DNA of 40,987 bases, from positions 1 through 40,987 of the forward strand of contig NZ_JAALJH010000083.1 in NCBI RefSeq assembly GCF_011064615.1, given 5' to 3'. The stretch is from Aquisphaera insulae. Lineage in GTDB: Bacteria; Planctomycetota; Planctomycetia; Isosphaerales; Isosphaeraceae. Positions 37,326 through 40,987 of the stretch are shown here, in pieces (the stretch's first letter is position 1; every line of letters begins with the position of its first letter). The position numbers and the translations under genes were made by a program. The notes below the pieces were generated by a model. The model was given only the letters and a program-made list of their open reading frames with translations. It was not told the DNA's origin and did no database searches.

Positions 37326-40316
37326 ATGCTCGTCATGAGGATCGTCTGCCGGTCGGGATCGCGTGCCAGGACGTCCTTCTCGTTGGTGGCCCTCTCGATC
37401 GCCTCGCTCGCGACGGTGGCCCGCGCCCAGGTCGCTTCGGAATTCGGGCCGCGTGGGGAGGTCGTTCGGCTCGGCGCCGGGCGGACGACCTACCTCGAGA
37501 ACCTTGGCGTCGCCCTCATCAAGCCGGGCTGGGACGGGAAGCTGGCCGAGCAGGGCGGCGGCTCCGCGGATGGCGTGCGGGTCGAGACGAAGGGGGACAC
37601 GACGCACTACGCGGCGACCTGGGATGTTGCCGGTATGCCCGTGCGATTCCGACAGGCCGTGAAGAAGGCAAACGACGGCGTGGCGATTGATTATGAGATC
37701 ACGCCGACTCGAGCCCTGAAGACCGAAGCCGTCCTGCTCGAAGGGAGTCTCCCCGTTCCGGCGCATGCCGGGAAGACGCAGTTCTACGTCGCGGGCGATT
37801 CGCCGGCCCGCGGAACCCTGCCGGCAGCGTCGCCCACGGACAACCACGTCCTCGCGGGGACCGACGAGGCGGAGTGGATCGGGTTCGGGGACCCGGGCGG
37901 GTCCGCGCTGCGGATCGAGACGCGGGGCGTCCGGATCCAGCTCCAGGACAACCGGAAGTGGAACACGCCGGCCTTCGGGCTCCTCCTGATCGCGGGGGGC
38001 GGCACGCTCGAGGCGGGCAAGCCCATCCGCTTCGGCATCATCGTGCGAGAAACCTCCGCCGAACGCCTCCTGGCGGATTCGAAGGCCGGCGCGGAGGGCG
38101 AGCTCGCCCGGCTCGGGCAGGCCGACGACCGGCCGCTGGCGATCCGATCCTTGAAGCTCGATCGCGACGTCGTGTCGACATTCACGGCGGTCGACCTGGT
38201 CGCGGACGTCGCCGCGACGTACGACAACCCGTTCGATCCGGAGCAGATCGCCGTCGATGCCGAGGTCTCGGCACCGGACGGATCGAAGCTCGTCGTCCCC
38301 GGGTTCTTCTTCGCGCCGATGCGATCGGAGTCGCGGTCGAGCCGCGAGCGGATCGTCCGGGACGGCCCGCCGGGCTTTCGCGTCCGGTACGCGCCGGCGA
38401 TGGTCGGGACGCACCGGATCGCGCTCGTCGTCAAGGGCCGGGGCGGGACCGTCCGCTCGGCGCCCGTGGAGCTGAAGGCGGAGAAGGGGGCCTCGCACGG
38501 CTTCATCCGGGTGGCGAAGTCGAACCCACATTACTTCGCGTTCGACGACGGCACGCCCTACTTCGCCGTGGGCGAGAACGTTTGCTGGTCGTGGGGGCGG
38601 GCTCCGCTGGCGATGTACGCCGCCTGGTTCAAGGCGCTCGGAGGCGCCGGAGGGAACTGGGCGCGGCTCTGGCTGTCGAACAACGAGAAGGGGCTCGAAT
38701 GGACCCCCGCGCCGACGCCGAAGGCCGGCAGCGGATCCTACGAGGGCCTCGGCCGCTACGAGCTGGGCAACGCCTGGCAGCTCGACGAGGTGACCCGGCT
38801 CGCCCGCGAGAACGGCGTCCGGCTGATGTTCTGCCTGGGCACCTACGGCGAGTTCCGCGACGGCGGCTACTTCAACGAGGGGATGTGGGTCAGCAACCCC
38901 TACAACGCGAAGAACGGCGGCCCGTGCGCCCGCCCGGAGGACTTCTGGACCAACCCCGAGGCGAAGCGGCTCTACAAGCGCAGGCTCCGCTACCTGATCG
39001 CCCGCTGGGCCGCCGAGCCGACCCTCTTCGCCTGGGAGTTCTGGAACGAGATCCCCGAGTCCCCCGCGGAGGTCGCCTGGACGGCCGAGATGGCCGCATA
39101 CCTGAAGCAGCACGACCCCTACAAGCACCTCGTCAGCAACACCTACGGGACGGCCCCCACCTGGAAGCTGCCCGACGTCGATTTCTCGATGGCTCATATG
39201 TACGGCAAGGCCGGCGACATCGCCGACTTCACCCGGATGATCGAGCGCGAGACGCGTGCCCATCTCGGCTTCGACAAGCCGTACATCCTGGCCGAGTTCG
39301 GCATCGACTGGCAGACCGGCGACGAGAAGTGGGACGCGACCCGGACCGGCCTGAACATGCACAACGGCGCCTGGGCCGGCGTCATGTCCGGCGGCGCGGG
39401 GACGGCCATGCTCTGGTACTGGGACAGCTACGTCCACCCCGCCAACCTCTATCACGTGCTCACCCCGCTGCGGAAGTTCACGGACTCGGTGAGCTGGCCC
39501 ACCACGGCCTTCCGGCCGATCGACGGCCTCAAGGTGGAGTACACTCGCCAGCCCCCGGAGCGGCACGACGACCTGACCATCCCGGCGACGGTCGAGTGGG
39601 GCAAGTCCTCGTCGAATTCCTACACGGTCCTCCGCGACGGGACCGTCCGGGGCGAGCCCGTGGCGATGACGATCGGCGGCCCGTCGCGGGGCAACCCGCA
39701 CGAGCTGTTCACGACGCTGACGTGGCACCTGGACATGCCCGAGGCCGGCAAGGTGCTCGTCCGCCTCGGCGACGTCTGCACGCGTGCGCGGCTCCGGGCT
39801 TCGGTCGACGGCGCGGTCGTCCTCGACCGGGCGCTCGAGGCCGGGCCCGAGGGGAAGGGCCCCTGGAAGAAGGCCCGGTTCGACAAGCAATGGAACATAT
39901 GGGTTTCCGACTATGCGGAGGACATCGCCATCGAGGTCCCCGCCGGCCGCCACGAGCTGACGCTCGCGAACGTGGACGGGGACTGGATCCAGCTCCGCTC
40001 CCTGACGCTCCCTCGATACCGGACGATCCAGGCCCCGCCGCTGCATGCCCTGGGCCTGGGGAGCGACTCGCAGGTCCTCCTCTGGCTCCACAACACGGCG
40101 AGTACCTGGCGGTCCGAGCACGACGGCAAGATCATCGAGCCCGCGGAGCATCTCCGCGTCAACGTGCCGGCGGCGGATGGCGTCTGGCACCTCGAATGGT
40201 GGGACACCTTCCTCGGCGAGGTCACCCGGCGCGAGACCGTCCGCGCGAGCGGCGGCGTGCTTCCGATCGAGCTGCCGAGGCTCCAGAAGGACGTGGCGGT
40301 GAAGGCGAGCCGGTGA
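37326..40316 (+). CDS. Secreted DUF5060-type glycoside hydrolase (GH5-like barrel)
   Basis: 996 residues from ATG 37326 (ATG 37335 also fits). Signal peptide ending TVARA-QV around residue 35. Residues about 260-400 form a DUF5060-like beta sandwich (SAPDGSKLVVPGFFFAPM, FRVRYAPAMVGTHRIALVVK); a (beta/alpha)8 barrel follows (about 400-720: GTPYFAVGENVCWSWGRAPL, LFAWEFWNEIPESP, PYILAEFGIDWQ). The likely acid/base is E575 (WNE) and the nucleophile E657 (ILAEFG). A C-terminal carbohydrate-binding-like domain (ADVTWHLD-type strands, VPAGRHELTLANVDGDWIQL) completes it. The N-terminal 250 residues are another beta domain. Exact polysaccharide unknown. Neighbouring genes show no sugar transport, so it stands alone. 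Confidence 0.88.
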   Translation: MLVMRIVCRSGSRARTSFSLVALSIASLATVARAQVASEFGPRGEVVRLGAGRTTYLENLGVALIKPGWDGKLAEQGGGSADGVRVETKGDTTHYAATWDVAGMPVRFRQAVKKANDGVAIDYEITPTRALKTEAVLLEGSLPVPAHAGKTQFYVAGDSPARGTLPAASPTDNHVLAGTDEAEWIGFGDPGGSALRIETRGVRIQLQDNRKWNTPAFGLLLIAGGGTLEAGKPIRFGIIVRETSAERLLADSKAGAEGELARLGQADDRPLAIRSLKLDRDVVSTFTAVDLVADVAATYDNPFDPEQIAVDAEVSAPDGSKLVVPGFFFAPMRSESRSSRERIVRDGPPGFRVRYAPAMVGTHRIALVVKGRGGTVRSAPVELKAEKGASHGFIRVAKSNPHYFAFDDGTPYFAVGENVCWSWGRAPLAMYAAWFKALGGAGGNWARLWLSNNEKGLEWTPAPTPKAGSGSYEGLGRYELGNAWQLDEVTRLARENGVRLMFCLGTYGEFRDGGYFNEGMWVSNPYNAKNGGPCARPEDFWTNPEAKRLYKRRLRYLIARWAAEPTLFAWEFWNEIPESPAEVAWTAEMAAYLKQHDPYKHLVSNTYGTAPTWKLPDVDFSMAHMYGKAGDIADFTRMIERETRAHLGFDKPYILAEFGIDWQTGDEKWDATRTGLNMHNGAWAGVMSGGAGTAMLWYWDSYVHPANLYHVLTPLRKFTDSVSWPTTAFRPIDGLKVEYTRQPPERHDDLTIPATVEWGKSSSNSYTVLRDGTVRGEPVAMTIGGPSRGNPHELFTTLTWHLDMPEAGKVLVRLGDVCTRARLRASVDGAVVLDRALEAGPEGKGPWKKARFDKQWNIWVSDYAEDIAIEVPAGRHELTLANVDGDWIQLRSLTLPRYRTIQAPPLHALGLGSDSQVLLWLHNTASTWRSEHDGKIIEPAEHLRVNVPAADGVWHLEWWDTFLGEVTRRETVRASGGVLPIELPRLQKDVAVKASR

Positions 40317-40337
40317 GGTCGTTCGGATCACGCCCAG

Positions 40338-40733
40338 TCAGCAGACCACGCACCGCAGGCCGAGGTGCTTCTGGAAAGCGTCGAAATCGCGGTCGTTGTG
40401 CAAGAGCTCGAGATCATCCAGGATGCAGCGCGTGGCGATGATGGTGTCGATCGTCTTGCGAACCGTGACGCCAAGTGAGCGCAGGGTCCGGAAGTTCCTC
40501 GCCGCGGCGACGGCAACGTCAGCGCCTCCGAGGGAGATGAGTGGCAATATGGATAGCGTTCGACGGGCCTCGTTGAAGCCCCTTCCCGTCGTGCAGCCCT
40601 GGAGGACCTCGGTTAAGATCAGGTCACCGATGGCGAGCGGAGCGACGGCGAGAAGGGAATCCAGCTTCCGGACCTGGAGTGTGGACGTCCCGCGGAGGTA
40701 ATCGATCCAGACGCTGGAATCGACCAGAATCAT
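40338..40733 (-). CDS. vapC: PIN-domain ribonuclease toxin
   Basis: 131 residues. PIN motif residues: D5 in MILVDSSVWIDYL, E42 in ILTEVLQG, the D95/D99-type acidic pair in VRKTIDTIIATRC, and D113 in LLHNDRDFDAF, the usual four-acid metal site of VapC. It cleaves RNA (tRNA or rRNA in studied cases) until VapB binds. Its start overlaps the vapB stop by 4 bp. Confidence 0.92.
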   Translation of the reverse strand: MILVDSSVWIDYLRGTSTLQVRKLDSLLAVAPLAIGDLILTEVLQGCTTGRGFNEARRTLSILPLISLGGADVAVAAARNFRTLRSLGVTVRKTIDTIIATRCILDDLELLHNDRDFDAFQKHLGLRCVVC

Positions 40734-40924
40734 GAGTCGCGCCTCATGCTCTCGAGATCACCTTCCCAGGGAATCTTCCCGCGGAGGCGACGGATCTCCT
40801 TCTGTCTGCCGAGTTGTACCAGGGTCCTGAGGGCGAGCTCCACGGCCTCTCGCTTGGTGCGGACACCGGAGACCTTGAGGGCCTCGGCCATGAGCGTGTC
40901 ATCGATCACGATGTTCGTGCGCAT
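40730..40924 (-). CDS. vapB: VapB-type antitoxin
   Basis: 64 residues. An N-terminal ribbon-helix-helix (MRTNIVIDDTLMAEALKVSG, VRTKREAVELALRTLVQLGR) for DNA binding and a C-terminal acidic/Trp segment (LRGKIPWEGDLESMRRDS) that threads into the VapC active site. ATGA overlap with vapC. The upstream palindrome at 40923-40952 is the probable operator. Confidence 0.92.
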   Translation of the reverse strand: MRTNIVIDDTLMAEALKVSGVRTKREAVELALRTLVQLGRQKEIRRLRGKIPWEGDLESMRRDS

Positions 40925-40952
40925 GTGTAAGCTCCGTTTGGATAATACACAT
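40923..40952 (-). promoter_or_regulatory. vapBC operator-promoter
   Basis: ATGTGTA (40923-40929) and TACACAT (40946-40952) are perfect 7-bp inverted arms 16 bp apart. On the minus strand a -10-like TATTAT (complement of 40942-40947) lies within it. The VapB-VapC complex probably binds here to repress its own operon. The start codon of vapB is part of the inner arm. Confidence 0.55.
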
Positions 40953-40987
40953 TGTGGGAGCCGGGGTCGAGTGTGTGAAGCTGTAAG

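Noticed and set aside
37248..40331. Very long open frame on the minus strand opposite the glycoside hydrolase
   Set aside because: It is a shadow of the GC-rich plus-strand gene; its product is Arg/Val/Gly/Pro-rich without any domain, while the plus strand has a signal peptide and catalytic motifs.
1..40987. CRISPR array
   Set aside because: No regularly spaced repeat with unique spacers was seen; the repeats found are two-copy or inverted.

Overview
The window looks like a chromosomal segment of a high-GC planctomycete, most likely of the Isosphaeraceae type. The pointers are inferential: very GC-rich codon use; an ECF sigma factor next to a serine/threonine kinase with a WD40 tail; an LEPR-like N-terminal motif on a secreted hydrolase; LpxB in an otherwise Gram-negative-type gene set; and a secreted glycoside hydrolase of the DUF5060 type. 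No rRNA, tRNA or CRISPR array was found.

Layout. 1-1263: a gene-poor start with a 21-bp direct repeat, the decayed 3' end of a histidine kinase, and its intact NarL-type response regulator. 1676-2842: a secreted Yellow/MRJP-like beta-propeller. 2972-10346: a same-strand redox/stress cluster (DUF2892-SRPBCC protein, two twin zinc alcohol dehydrogenases separated by a small membrane protein, a truncated DJ-1/PfpI gene, an aldo/keto reductase, a UBP zinc-finger protein, and a Crp-like/glutaredoxin-like/thioredoxin-reductase-like flavoprotein). It ends at a double hairpin that also serves the convergent 775-residue SPFH protein (10543-12870).

13228-18225 is an accessory stretch of small genes: S1-domain protein, HicAB, CYTH phosphatase/cyclase, a BrnT-like remnant, zinc-ribbon and small membrane proteins, a TPR fragment, and an antitoxin-like small protein with a truncated partner. 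18283-23103 holds lpxB, divergent from two GT-C-type polytopic membrane proteins. 23199-26251 holds a Uma2 nuclease, a PNPOx-like protein overlapping a GNAT acetyltransferase, a conspicuous inverted repeat, and a convergent secreted haem-motif/terpenoid-toroid protein. 26459-27317 is a complete IS5-type insertion sequence that landed directly behind the stop codon of a lower-GC gene encoding a secreted caspase-EF-hand-PDZ protein (27322-28545). A repeat-bearing secreted protein and an alpha/beta hydrolase follow.

30203-35517 carries the WD40 kinase, its ECF sigma factor and an M15/LAS-type peptidase. 35677-40316 carries a GNAT protein, an ArsR-SRPBCC operon with a clear autoregulatory leaderless promoter, and the DUF5060 glycoside hydrolase. 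The window closes with a vapBC module.

The items I consider most worth following are the secreted caspase-EF-hand-PDZ protein and its IS neighbour, the thioredoxin-reductase-like flavoprotein that has lost the CxxC motif but keeps a UBP zinc-finger partner, the ArsR operator-promoter, the secreted CxxCH-toroid protein, and the hicA gene whose expected start is out of frame. All functional calls come from reading motifs by eye; no database search was run.
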